A stretch of DNA of 64,000 nucleotides, taken from positions 298,756-362,755 of the forward strand of contig NW_026251744.1 of NCBI RefSeq assembly GCF_025024155.1, given 5' to 3'. The position numbers and the translations under genes were made by a program. Of the stretch, positions 11,702-23,388 are shown piece after piece. Within the stretch, counting starts at the first letter, position 1; each line of letters begins with the position of its first letter. The notes below the pieces were generated by a model. That model worked only from the letters and a program-made list of their open reading frames with translations, did not search any database and was not told the origin of the DNA. The stretch is from Gamsiella multidivaricata (lineage: Eukaryota; Mortierellomycota; Mortierellomycetes; Mortierellales; Mortierellaceae).

Positions 11702-14700
11702 ATGCCGGAGACCGTTTGGGCCATCCACAATTTCGAAGCCGAAGCCGAAGACGAGATATCATTCCACATCGGAGAGGCCATTATTGTCCTTCAAAAAGAC
11801 GAGCTCTATCAGGACGGCTGGTGGGAGGTAAGAAGCGATACAATGCTCAGGAATTTGCACATGGACTAACTTGTGACAAAAACGACCGTCGTTGTGCAAC
11901 AGCATCCACTGATACAGGGATACATTAGAAAAAACGGATGCAAAGCACAATGAATGACAGAATGATTATACGCCAAATGGCACTTGCAGCACTTTAAGCG
12001 ATGGTTCACAGACCAACAACAGACAACCCCACAAATGATGGGGTGCAGACCAAGGCTACTGGGCTGTTGGTGCTAGCAGGTGGTCATCGGCCAACCTCGG
12101 TTTTTAAAAGCTTTTTTTGGTTTGTTTTTTGTTTTAATGTATTGTCCTGCATTGGCTTCATTGGCTTCTACTAGGGCACCAATGTACGGGGCGAAACAGG
12201 ACTTTTCCCTCAGAATTACACTATTCCAAGTAAGTATTTTAAGGTCTTTGCAAGTCGTCCTGAGAAAACAGAAAATGGGAGCAGAGATGCTGTTTTCCAG
12301 AGGATTGACGGATTGTGGGACAAAGAAGGTTGCTCGCTCTTGAGAGGCTGGAAATACAAGGACAAAAGACAAGGGCAAGCAATTGTATGACAAAGGACGA
12401 GGGCAAAGGGATGGAGAGAGGCGAGAGCGAGAGAGAGAGAGCGCCGACATTGGACCCACCGAAATCGAGTCTTGTCGCATTTTGATAAAGACCGGCGTAG
12501 TGAGAAAAAGAAACGAAAAATAGCCAAAGAGCACAGAGGATGAGCCCTCTCGAGCGCTCTTTCTACTTTATGCTCTGAACGCATGCTTACAAAAACAACA
12601 TGTGCGTGAGCAGAGAGAATGGCGTCGGAGAGTAAGACGTATTGCTAACTACTTATTCTGCTTGCATCTATCGTGCCTGGTAGATCCTCCAGATCAATTG
12701 CAGCCCGATACAACTTTGCGCGGCCCCAATGTCTTTGGAAACGACACGAAAGCCCCAGCAGTCAGCAATAACAGTGGAAAATATACGAACAATGGCTCCA
12801 ACATCAGTTCCAGTCTGAGTCATATCGGCAACAATGTCGGCCACAATGATCGTAATAATAACAGTGGCCACATTCATGACAGCAGCAGCGCCAGCAGAGT
12901 GATGTCGCAGCAGAGTCCGAACGGTCTGAGCAACGGCATGAGCAACATGCATATTCACCAGAACCCTGCCATTGCCAGTCCTTCGATGGGATCGATACGA
13001 GGTGGCCTCGGGGACTCCGCCAACAGCTCCAGCAATGGAGCCCTCACCAGTCAGGCCATTACTCAAAGCGTCGATGAGAGTTTGAATGACCCTCAACTGG
13101 CGGGACACCCTTCAGCCTGGTCGATTGAGCAAGTCGCATACTGGCTGCGCTGGTGCGGATTCGGAAGCGTAGCGCCCAGCTTTGTCGGTAAGTGAGTTTA
13201 GTCCGCAGTAATTCAGTCAAATCCTCAAGGTCTACACTCGAATGTATGACAATCCAATGAGTATTGATATCTCCTCTTCCGTATCGCGATAGAAAACGAG
13301 ATCTCTGGTGCGATTTTGCTGGAGTTGAATCTAAACAACTTGAAAGAGCTGGACATCAACTCGTTTGGCAAGCGTTTTAACATTATGAACGCCATCACGT
13401 CGTTGAAGCAGTATACCAAGGCCGAGCTAGGAAACAAGGGTTCATTCGGAGCTCTATCTGCCGGTTCATCTATGTATGGAACAACTCCCAATATTCCTCC
13501 ACGAATGACCTCGGCGCCAATCAGTGGCCCCAGCCCGCGTGCTTCATACGATTCGAGGGGCGACTATATGAGGGATCCACGCCAGGATCTCCACGATCCA
13601 CGCACTGCACCGGCTCCGCCAACCTCTGTCCAGTCCCAAAACACACGCATTCAACAGCAGCCTCAGTCTCAGCAGCAGCTCCCGATGCAGACACCGCAGA
13701 TTCAAACACCACAGCAGCAGCAACCGCAGCAATTCTCTGACTATGATATACACCCGAATCATCTCCAGGGTCGCACAGCTGTCTTGGCACGCTCGGACAC
13801 TCTGGGATCCATGATGAGCGGTGGCGGTGGCAGCATGGGAGAGTATGGCGGCCAATTGAACGATGCTCGTGGGGGACAGCGCCAGAGCGTTACATCAGCA
13901 TATTCTTCCAATTCTAATCCTCTTCGCAGTCAATGGGATCGCAATGCGGGTCGCGCACCGCAGATGCCCAGTCCAGCGGGAACTCAGGCACGTGCACCGT
14001 TACCAAGCGACTTTGATGACGCGGGATATGGAGGACGACTTGTCGATCAACAATATCAACAACAGCAGCAGCAGCCATCCTCGGATCAGTACCCACGACC
14101 CATGAACAGAAGCGTGCCAATGAGTCCCGAGATGCTCAATCCAGACTCCTACTCGCCTACCTCGTTTGAACAGCCTATCCCCAAGCAGCGCAAATACCAC
14201 AACCCTGACACCGCAAACCGTCCACAGAATGGCAAGGCCGATCCAAGCGACAAAGTTGTTTCACTGGACCTGATCGGCAAGCCCGACTATGCAGGCTGGC
14301 TGAAGAAGCGAGGTGACACATACCGCACCTGGAAGAGCCGCTGGTTCATGCTAAAAGGTGTCACGCTCTACTACATGAACTCGCCCAAGGACAATGCCAG
14401 CAAGGACTATATCAACCTGATTGGCTACAAAATCATCCAGGACGAAAACATTTATGCGGGAAAGTACTGCTTCAAGGCCGTCCACGAGGAGCTTCGCAAC
14501 TTTTACTTTTACACCGAGAGCGAAAGCGATATGAAGGGATGGCTCAAGGCATTGATGAAGGTCACCATCGGTCGCGACCCCACTGCGCCTGTGATCTCGT
14601 CCAGCAACATCCCAACGATCCCCCTGCATGTTGCCCGCAAGCTGGCGCCTCGTCCTCCTTCACCTTCAAAACGGAACCGTGCTCTCGGACCAAATGGCCA

Positions 14701-16047
14701 GCCTATGCATCCCCAGCAGCAACCACAGCAGCAGCAGCAGCAGCAACTGTATGAGCAGAAGCCGCCGTTTCAGCAACAACACCTGCCTCAGCAACAGCCT
14801 CAGCAGCACACACCTCAGCAGCAACAGAAACCATTCCAGCAGCAGCAAACACCTCAGCAGCAGCAGCAGAAAGCATTCCAGCAGCAACTCCTGGATTATG
14901 ACGACCAGGATTCCGACGGCGAAGATTACCTTGCTAACGAATATGGCAACCAGCGCCCCAACTACGGCGCACGTCCCAACAACATGAACAGTAATAGTAA
15001 TGGCAACAAAGTGAACGGCGCGAGTAATGGCCTGAGCCGCGGTGACGAGCCATCCGAAAGCCCTATCCTACAGAGCCTCTCGATAGCTCCACAGCAGCGC
15101 CACAGCTTTGTGCATTCTGACCAACGGGATGGTGATGATGATCCATGGAGAGATGAGGATGACGAAGGATTCGGCACTGGTAGCAGCAGGAAGAACAACA
15201 GCAGCAACCAGCAGCAACAGGAGCAACAGCAGCAGCAACAGCAACAGCATTTGAAGAACTTGCGTCCGGATAGTGAACTGGATTCGTTCCATCAGCATCG
15301 TGAGGAGGAACAATCGCGGCAGGGTTCAAGTAATGGTCATTGGGTAAGTTATTACTTTGTAACATCAAGTGCTTTACAGAAAGCCTGGGTATCGAATGAA
15401 GTACTCACACTGTTATTACCTTTTCGCAATACCAGACCCAAGAACAGTACGTCAGCTGGCTGAACCGCAACCTCCCAAGTTCTGTGGATCCAGTGTCGGA
15501 CATAACCCAGTCTCTTCGATCTGGCGTCGTGCTTGTCCGCTTGATCGAGCAACTCTCGGGTGAGCAAGTCGACAAGCGGATTCCCAATGCGACCTATACC
15601 CTTCAGATGCTCGAGAACTTGCTGACGGCGTTCAAGTTCATGGACCGCGTCGGCATTTCGACCGATGGTTACACTGTCAAGGATATCTTTAACGGAAATG
15701 AGGACAGGATCATCATGATGTTTGAGGCCATCCGGGCCAGGTTCCCCGAGAAGGCCAGTGCTTCTGCGCCATCGTCTAATAATAATGGGGCGACATCGAT
15801 CTCATCACCTCCGCTTCCTCCTTTGCCTATGGAACCCGCTCCCTCGACACCGGTTTTGTCAAACAAGGGCTCCCCACGGCCGAATAATATTGGTAGCCCA
15901 GCAGTAAGCCATAACCGTTCACCACTGATCGGAAGCAGAAGTGCAACCTTCGGATCCCAACCACTTCAGCTCTTGCAGCTTCAGCACACGGATGGTTCAG
16001 AATACGAGGCGTTGTATGACGAGGCCGCTCGCAGCACTATCTCATAA
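11702..16047 (+). CDS. Boi1/Boi2-like polarity scaffold with SH3, SAM, PH and C-terminal CH domains
   Basis: Five exons, 11702-11827, 12175-12229, 12684-13187, 13293-15343 and 15436-16047, give 1115 residues. SH3: residues 1-60 (MPETVWAIHNFEAEAEDEIS, the DGWWEG core, GLFPQNY). SAM: about 210-295 (WSIEQVAYWLRWCGFGSVAP, LNLNNLKELDI). PH: about 555-655 (YAGWLKKRGDTYRTWKSRWF, YFYTESESDMKGWLKAL). CH: about 905-1020 (YVSWLNRNLPSS, LRSGVVLVRLIEQLSG, FKFMDRVGI). Long Gln-rich low-complexity linkers separate them. Boi proteins bind the cell cortex, Cdc42/Bem1 and exocyst to direct polarised growth; the PH domain binds phosphoinositides. The extra calponin-homology domain suggests an actin link and is not present in yeast Boi1/2. 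The TAA stop runs directly into a 25-nt A tract. Confidence 0.9.
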
Positions 16048-16070
16048 AAAAAAAAAAAAAAAAAAAAAAA
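16046..16070 (+). repeat. Poly(A) tract of 25 nt overlapping the stop codon
   Basis: A25 starts at the second base of the TAA stop of the Boi-like gene. It is one of four A tracts of 24-26 nt in the window (also 21599, 31826, 53384). Confidence 0.95.
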
Positions 16071-16401
16071 CGACAACAAATGCGGCCTTATCTTCAGCAC
16101 TTTTACTTCCTTATCCTCCTTATATCCTTCTTATATTCCTATTAACCCGTACACTTTTATTTTTAACGACAGCATACATGTGCCACACAAAACAAGTTAT
16201 TCTAATTTTCCTCTCTTCGACCTCTTATTATTATTATTTAAGCCAAAATAAACGATCTTGAAGCAAACAACGCAGTGAGCACCACCCGCCTATCGACTTG
16301 CGCATTCTGCCGCAAACTACCTGAAACTTCGACTAGTTTGTTCCTTAAACGATTTTATTTTATCCTTCTTTGACGCTACAAAGGTCTCCACTCAAAACGA
16401 C
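16071..16401. other. Convergent 3' region with AATAAA
   Basis: Shared 3' flank of the Boi-like gene and clathrin. An AATAAA at about 16247-16252 on the plus strand fits the Boi-like polyadenylation signal; TTATTATTATTATT precedes it. No gene is seen. Confidence 0.5.
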
Positions 16402-19400
16402 CTAGAACCCGTATCCACCCATGCCCATGCTCATGCCTGTCTGCTGTGGTGGGATCATGCCTGTCTGCTGAGGCACAATCATCCCTGGTCCTGCCGTGAT
16501 CATCCTGCTGTTACCCAGCCCGCCAGGTCCCAGAATCGGCGTCATGTCCGAGCCCCGCTCCTTGCTTTCCTTAGCGACCCTCTCCTCATGGGCCTTCTCC
16601 AGCTTGTCAACCTTGGTCACGTACTCGCGCATGAATTGCACCATGTAGGGCATCGCAAAGTCCGTCAGTCCATGTCTCCATGCGAGCTCCAAGACCACGT
16701 CGGGGCGGACAAGGTCGTAGCAGATATAAAGACATGCAGCGAAGCACTCCTTATTCCCGCTTTCCACAAAGTATTGCAATAATTCTTCTGCCACTGCAGT
16801 ATCCCTCGAATCGGCAGCGGTCTCCATGGCATCCTTGTAAAGACGATCCTGCTTCGAAAGCGTCATCGACTGGCGCCACTTCTTATTGCGCTTGAACAGA
16901 TGAGCTGCAATCCTCCTGAATTCCAACAACTCATGGCCCTCCAACCGGTTGGCAAGCGCGATGTTGTCAAAGTTGGTGTTTGTATCGACCGACTTGCGAA
17001 GGCGCTCGTAATCCTCCTCTTCAATCAAAAGATCGTGGTAGGCACCGTTGACTGCGAGGTTGTTGACCGACTGGACCGAAACCAAATAGCCCTTGATCAA
17101 AGGCATGTTATCAGACTTTTGGAACATCTGAATAACACGGTTGTGGTCGATTCTGGGCACAAGAACAGCCAGGAGATCGTTCAAGAGCATGGGCTGCTCA
17201 TCCAGGTAAAAACGAAGGGCCTTGTAATAAATCTCCAGGTTCGAGACCTTGACAATGACCTCCTTGAATGCACCATGCTCCCAGGCATCCGGGGAATGCT
17301 TCATCATTGTGATGGCGGCGTTATCATACTCGTCATAATGGACATACAAGAAGACGAGTTCCGTCCAAAGGTGAGCTTGCTCGCAAGCCGTAATGACCTT
17401 GGGAATATTGATACGCGACCAGAAGATCTTGAGATGCTCCATCATACGTTCGGGACGGTAGCGAGCATAGAGAATGGCCAGCTCGGTAAACATGCCCATA
17501 TGCGCGCGCTCCAAGCCCAGACCGGCCTCAAGCAACGCCATCAATTCGTCAAAGTACCCCTGATGCTCGTACAGGCGGATTAAATCCTCCAGCTCCTCGG
17601 GATGAACAACCAGGGACAGACCGCAGACCTGGGCCAGGCGGAACTCCTTACGCTCGATACAGGCGGCATTGACATCCTTCCAGACCTTGGTGCTGTTGGC
17701 TTTGCGGGCACCATCAACCGCGGCCTGGTACTCTCCCAAATGAACCAATGTAGTAGAAAGACGAGCCCAGTTCGAGATGTTCGAATACAGGATCTTCGCG
17801 GCCTCGTACATCTTCTCCTCGTAACAGCGATCACCAATGGCCTGGACTTGAGCGGCGTTGGGGCCGTTGAGGAGCTCCTCCATGTCAGCAATGCGACCTG
17901 TCTTGGCATAGGCAAATAAGAGCTCACTCTCGATGTAGGGTTCGCGGGAATGCTTGCGAGCCATCTGGAGGTATCGGACCAGATCTTCGTACTTATCGGC
18001 ACGGGATGCAAACTGAATAACCTCGACATGATTGGCAGGATCGTTGGCACGGATATAAGAGTCGATGGCCTCCTTGATGCGCATGCCATCCAACTGAGCT
18101 TTACCGAGACGGCTCCAGACTTCAGGGGTATCGGTCTTCTCGGCATATTCGTAGGCGCGATCAATACTGCCAATGTGCTCGATCAAAACGTTGATGGCGC
18201 TGGCATGAGCATCATGTTTCTTGTAGATAACAAAGGCCTCCTCATAAAGCCCGCCGCGGATAGCGTGCTCAGCAATATCGGCTGCATCAAAGTTCTCGAG
18301 ACGATTAATGTATCCCATGACCTTCGTCTTTTCCGCCTGAATGGCGGTCAGGATCAAGAGGTTCTGAAGGTTGCGGTTGTCGCTGAAAGCAGAGCCCTCG
18401 AGCACAACCTTCTCCAGCAATTCGATCAGCTCGTTGGGGAGGTATGCCGCCATGAACGCCTTAACTGTGATCGAGACATCTTCGGGGTCCTGAGTCTCGG
18501 GAAGAGCAGTAGCAACGATTTGGTCGATCAGGGCACGTCTGCTGGGGTTATCGTTGCTCAAAACATGGGCCCACAGTCCAGCATCGCGACGCTTAACAAG
18601 ATAACGGGCCTGGTGCTTAAACATCGAGTTGTTGTTTGTGATGTCAATCAACTCGATATCGCACTGTCCTCTCTCGTAGGCGATAAAGGCAAGGTAGGGA
18701 TCACGCTTCTCGCAGTACTTTCCGATGGTTCTGGAGTCATAGAAAGCGTTGTTCTTGAGGAAGGGCTCGGGGTTGTTGTTGCTGTCGATGTAAATCTTGG
18801 CAATGGCGTTGTAGACCTCAGGATCCTGGCTGCCCTCGTTGACCTTGACCTCAAGCCACGGAAGGATGAGTTTCAGACGGTTGCGCTTCTCAGTCTGGTC
18901 CACCAACTCAGCAACAGGCATGTCGCTACGCACAGACAGCAGCAAGTTCTTAATCACATTCTCGTCACAACCGACATCCAAGAGACCTCCGATGACCACA
19001 GGTGTCCTTGATGGGTTGACCTTCTGAACATAGGTCTCAATGTACTTGGACAGGTTGTTCTGGTAAAGGTAAAGGACCAAGTCATGCACAAAGTCAAAGC
19101 GGTCGCAGACAATGATCAAAGGCAGCTGGTCCGACAACTTGGCGTCCTTGAGGAAGTTCTTGACCTTCTCAGGGTTGTAGTAGTTGCTTTCACGACAGAT
19201 GCGCTCAACCTCCTTCATCTGACCAGTTTTGCAGCCCGCCTCGATGTACTTGTAGATGACCTCGGGATCCTGGCTTATATTGACGATCGCGCCCAAGTAG
19301 TGATACAGACCCTCGAACGTCTTGAAGGACTCGAACAACCCAATGAGGTTGGAAGCCCCCAGCTGGTCTGAGTACTTGGTGGCGACTTGGACGACAATCT

Positions 19401-21598
19401 GCAAGTTCTGTCGCATGTTCACGTTCAGCATCTCACGCAAGAACTCAATAGACTGCTCGACAGAGAGTCGGCCAAAGTAGGCAACAACAAAGTCGGGGGA
19501 GAGTAAGTGGGTATGGACCAAGACGCGCTTGATATCTGCATTCTCGGTGTAGTGCTCCAAAGCCCTCTGATAAAGTCCAGCCTTCTCGCACATGGTGGCG
19601 ATCGAAGCACGGTCATAGTGAGTGAACATCTCATTGCCAAGGATGGCATCGGCCACCTGAGGGGCGTGCATGAGATTCATCTCGAGCAGTCGGGTCTGAA
19701 GGTGGGCGTGTTGTGGCGAATTGTCCTTGAGAGCTTCCAACAGGAAGGCAGTAGCCTGTTGGATCATGTTTTGGGACATGAACACATCAACAATCTACAA
19801 TGGATCGAAAAGTTGATGTTAGAAATGTCGAGCGCTCGTTGAAAACATGCATACCAATGCTCCGCTGCATCCAAGTCTGGTAAATATACCTTCTCTAGAT
19901 CAACTAGAGGTCCGGCTTGGTTGTTGGCAAGCAAAGTGGCAAACTCAGTGCCGTTCTCGGGGTCCATGCGCATGACGTGCTGGAGAAGAACTGCGTAATC
20001 AGGTGTGTAGCCAACCTTATTAGCGTACAAAATGATCTTGGGGTACTGCTTCGTCTCCGCAAAGCAGGCAATGACCTTGTTAGGGACATTAGCGCGGAGG
20101 TAGACCGAAAGTGCAAGGTTGAGATCGTGCTGCTTGACAATATCGCCGAGCTCCTCGCTGCATTCTAGTTTGTCTTCCTTGAGCCATTTCTCCAGCAACT
20201 GCTTACGGCCCTGAGCAAGAACGGGCTTGGCGAGCTCCAGTGACTCGTGCTTGTTAAGTTCGCCCTTCTCCAAGAGAATTCCAAAGTATTGCAGGATTGG
20301 AGGCACCTGTCCAGCAGCCACGGTGAGGTGTTTGAAGCGCTCGATAGTTTGAGGTGTGCGAAGGATACCCTGCAATGATTTAGAAGAGAGCAGCATTCAA
20401 CCTTGTCAGTACCTTACTCCAGATTGTTTACTTGAACATGAAGACATGATCAGCATCATTAACATACCCTTGGTGAGGTTGCGGCCATCTTGGTAGCTTG
20501 GCCATAGTCGCCTGATTGGAAGAGCTGTTGGAAGCGTTGCATGTACAGATCGTCGGCGCCAGGCAGACCACTGCGGGAAGCAATCTTAAGGGCCAGCTCC
20601 GCGTTTCCAAGAGTCTGGACGATGTAAGGCACAAGATTGTTCTCGTCCACGCTTACAGACAGAACCTGACCCTTGCGGTTCACACCAATGACTCCGTTCG
20701 TTGCCTCGTGCTCTGCTGTGACAAAGATAGTTTCACCACTAATGCGGTTCATGTAGATGCAGGTGCAAGTCTCCAGATCGTAAAGGTGAATGAATCCGAA
20801 CTTCGTGACGAGGAAAATGATGCCGTATTTCTGGCTGATCTGCATGGCCACTGGGAAGTCGCCACTTGCCTCTGGGGGGAAGTATACGTCGACTGCCTTC
20901 TTGGGGTATGCTGGATTTCCATCCTTGTGGTCGACTTCAACGACATGCAGCTAAAAGACCATTCCATTGAAAACAAAAAGTCCGTGCAGCCGGTCAGTTT
21001 CATCCTTGCATAGTCTTTCTCGCGCGATGATAGTCCGAACAGAGAGATGCAATACCTTGGCGCCCGTGGCAGAGCGAACAGCGAAAGCAAACAGCTTTGT
21101 TGGCGAGTTGCCTCCGTCTAGCTTTAACTCGGCGAATGCTGCAGCGTGACCCTCGATTGGCTGGCTGACCCCGCGGTCTTTCGAATAAAGTTGCATTGCT
21201 CCAACAACGCGGCCGCCCTAAGAAAACACAATTTATTCTCAGTAAACCCACCGCTGTTCGATCATCGCTTTGATACGTTTATCAGTAAAATGTGTGATAT
21301 GCAAAAATAATTTGTACCTGCGACGAAATACCGACGAGAAGCATCCACTTTTCATCCGAGTTGACGCGGTAGTTGATGATCTGATTCCCGCTCAAGCTGG
21401 CATGGCGATCAAAGAGCTTGACTGGTTGTGAATCGCCCTCCATGGACCAGTGATAAACCGAAGTTCCTGTAACGAGCGCGAGTGCCTTGGGTGAGATCCA
21501 CTTCCAGTACTCGACATCCTCGTGCATCAAGTGCGACTTTACTTTGCTCTTCATCTCCAAGTTGAAAATCTGAAGCTGTCTTCCGGCTAGACAAGGAG

Positions 21599-21629
<31 letters not shown>

Positions 21630-22094
21630 CACCAACGATTAATGTTGATCAGGAAAAGGGGTGGCATATCCACAAGAAATATAATGATAGTCGTACATTT
21701 GAGAGCGATAACTTTGCTAGCAGGGTTCATAATGGCCGAATCGGCTGTGATGGGTCGACGGATCACATTAGTAGGATCTGTGAGGTCGACGATGACGACC
21801 AGATTCTGCTCGCCCGTTGTCTCACGGATACAGATAAACCTGTCGGATTCGAGTGTAAGAGTGTTGAAGCCAATACTGGCAGCATTGATGCCCAGGTTTT
21901 GAAGCTGAATGGTGTTAAAAAAGAGAGAATGATGAAAAAGGGAGCGCGAGAAATGTTGGTGAGCATGGATATCGTGGAAAAATTCACATCGCAGACGAGC
22001 ACGCGACACATAGGATCCGCGGAACAACGCCTGGCAAGCTGAGCGTTCGTACCTGGACGTGCTCCTGGAAGCGAATCGGCAGGGCTTCTGTCAT
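16402..22094 (-). CDS. CHC1: Clathrin heavy chain
   Basis: Seven exons, 22094-22053, 21904-21697, 21586-21318, 21217-21056, 20950-20468, 20369-19890 and 19794-16402, give 1678 residues, matching the usual ~1675. The N-terminus [14 protein letters not shown] and the seven-bladed terminal domain ([38 protein letters not shown]-like [31 protein letters not shown]) are followed by the linker and the alpha-solenoid leg ([34 protein letters not shown]). It forms triskelia that coat vesicles at the Golgi, endosomes and plasma membrane. The C-terminus is short, Gly/Met-rich and contains two QQTGM repeats, unlike the animal tail. The fifth to seventh exons cover most of the protein; introns cluster in the first third. 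The intron before 21586 carries a 26-nt T tract on the coding strand near its acceptor. Confidence 0.98.
21599..21624 (+). repeat. Poly(A) tract of 26 nt in a clathrin intron
   Basis: Read on the coding (minus) strand it is T26, lying 12 nt upstream of the acceptor of clathrin exon 3, so it doubles as an extreme polypyrimidine tract. Confidence 0.95.
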
Positions 22095-22580
22095 TATGTG
22101 TATGTGAAACGCTTATCCTATTTCGTAGGGATCCAAAAGATAGTAGAACACTGAGTAAGCGCCTTCTCATTTCAGCTTTGTTCAAGAGCCCTTCGCAGCA
22201 CCAATACAAGCCCACGAAGACATACTGGGAGCGGCACCGGAAGTGAACAAGGAACAATAGGCAATGTTCTCAGCCTTGGGGCGAAGAAATAAAGGAGAAA
22301 ACGCGGTACAGGGGCGAAAGTTGTGAGGACGGTGAAAGAGAGATGATGCGGAGCGACGGGATGAGGTGAGAGCAGTAGGATGATGAAGAGAAAGAGTGGA
22401 GAACCGCGCTGCCACGTCTGTGACGAGGAGGCCCTGCCAAGCGCGGGTAGGTGGATACACGTGATATCACGGAAGTCACTCTGCACACAAACACACTTGA
22501 TCTGATCACCCCGGAGTTTTATACTTCTAGGAACCCATTTCGTTCTAAACCCGATCCTTCCTCCACTCACAACACACAGC
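22095..22580. promoter_or_regulatory. Bidirectional promoter of clathrin heavy chain and uS8m
   Basis: A 486-nt spacer between two divergent starts (22094 minus, 22581 plus). It contains CACGTGATATCACGG at about 22457-22471: an E-box-like CACGTG overlapping a near-palindrome, a plausible shared transcription-factor site. No TATA box is evident. Confidence 0.4.
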
Positions 22581-23042
22581 ATGCCTCGCCATTACGATCT
22601 CTGCGCCCGTGTGCAGAACGGATTTCGTGCTCGTCTCCGCAGGATTGCCGTCCCTGACACAAAGATGAACCTCGCCATTGCCAACGTTCTTTACAAGGAG
22701 GGTTTTATTGCGGGCGTCAGCCGTGGCGACTATGTCCAGCCCGATACGACCTATGTCCCCACCACTCCCGATAACATTGCCACGCGCCGACTCTGGCTAG
22801 AGCTCAAGTACAACAATGACGAACCCGTCCTGAAGAAGATGTCTTCCGTCAGCAAGCCCTCGAAAAAGATCGTCATGAAGGTTCAGGAACTCCAGAACTT
22901 GGCAGCCGGAAACCGCTCACAGTTCATCAAGGGTCTTCAGCCAGGAGAGATCGCCATTTTGACAACCAATTATGGAGTTCTCGAGCTCAGGGAGGCACTG
23001 GAGAAGGGCGCCGGAGGCGAGATTCTGTGCCGGGCTATTTAA
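22581..23042 (+). CDS. MRPS8: Mitochondrial small-subunit ribosomal protein uS8m
   Basis: Intronless, 153 residues, the usual length for fungal mitochondrial S8. The N-terminal part DLCARVQNGFRARLRR and NVLYKEGFIAGVSRGDYVQP, and the C-terminal LTTNYGVLELREALEKGAGG are typical of bacterial-type S8, which binds the central domain of small-subunit rRNA. There is no long cleavable presequence, as in yeast Mrps8. It ends in a TAA; an AATAAA follows at about 23198-23203. Confidence 0.93.
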   Translation: MPRHYDLCARVQNGFRARLRRIAVPDTKMNLAIANVLYKEGFIAGVSRGDYVQPDTTYVPTTPDNIATRRLWLELKYNNDEPVLKKMSSVSKPSKKIVMKVQELQNLAAGNRSQFIKGLQPGEIAILTTNYGVLELREALEKGAGGEILCRAI

Positions 23043-23388
23043 AGAAGCATCATATATTATGCGGGCTTGGATCAAGCACTACCAGCATTCGCCCGTTGCA
23101 TGGTATATCGATTGAGCCGTCTATCAAAAAAACGCTATCGATTCGCCTACACGACAATAACAAAAAAAGGAGCCGTTTGAACACTGTACAATACAAAAAT
23201 AAATATCTTAACGCATGCCAGTCACTTCAAGACATGAGAGCGTGTTTGCTCATTGGTGTCCTTTGTTCATTCACTTGCCACTTCGTGCCAAGGTGTTCCC
23301 TTCCTTCCTTTCACCAGCCCAACGTCTCTTCAACATTCCTCCTCTCAAACCCAGGACTCTCCTTGCCGTCGTCGCCGTTATCTTGGTC
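23043..23388. other. Intergenic spacer
   Basis: This holds the 3' flank of uS8m (AATAAA near 23198) and a pyrimidine-rich leader of the Rab GAP gene. No gene is seen. Confidence 0.5.

Noticed and set aside
17950..19011. 353-codon plus-strand frame inside clathrin heavy chain
   Set aside because: Antisense shadow of a conserved coding exon; no domain and no separate promoter or splice support.
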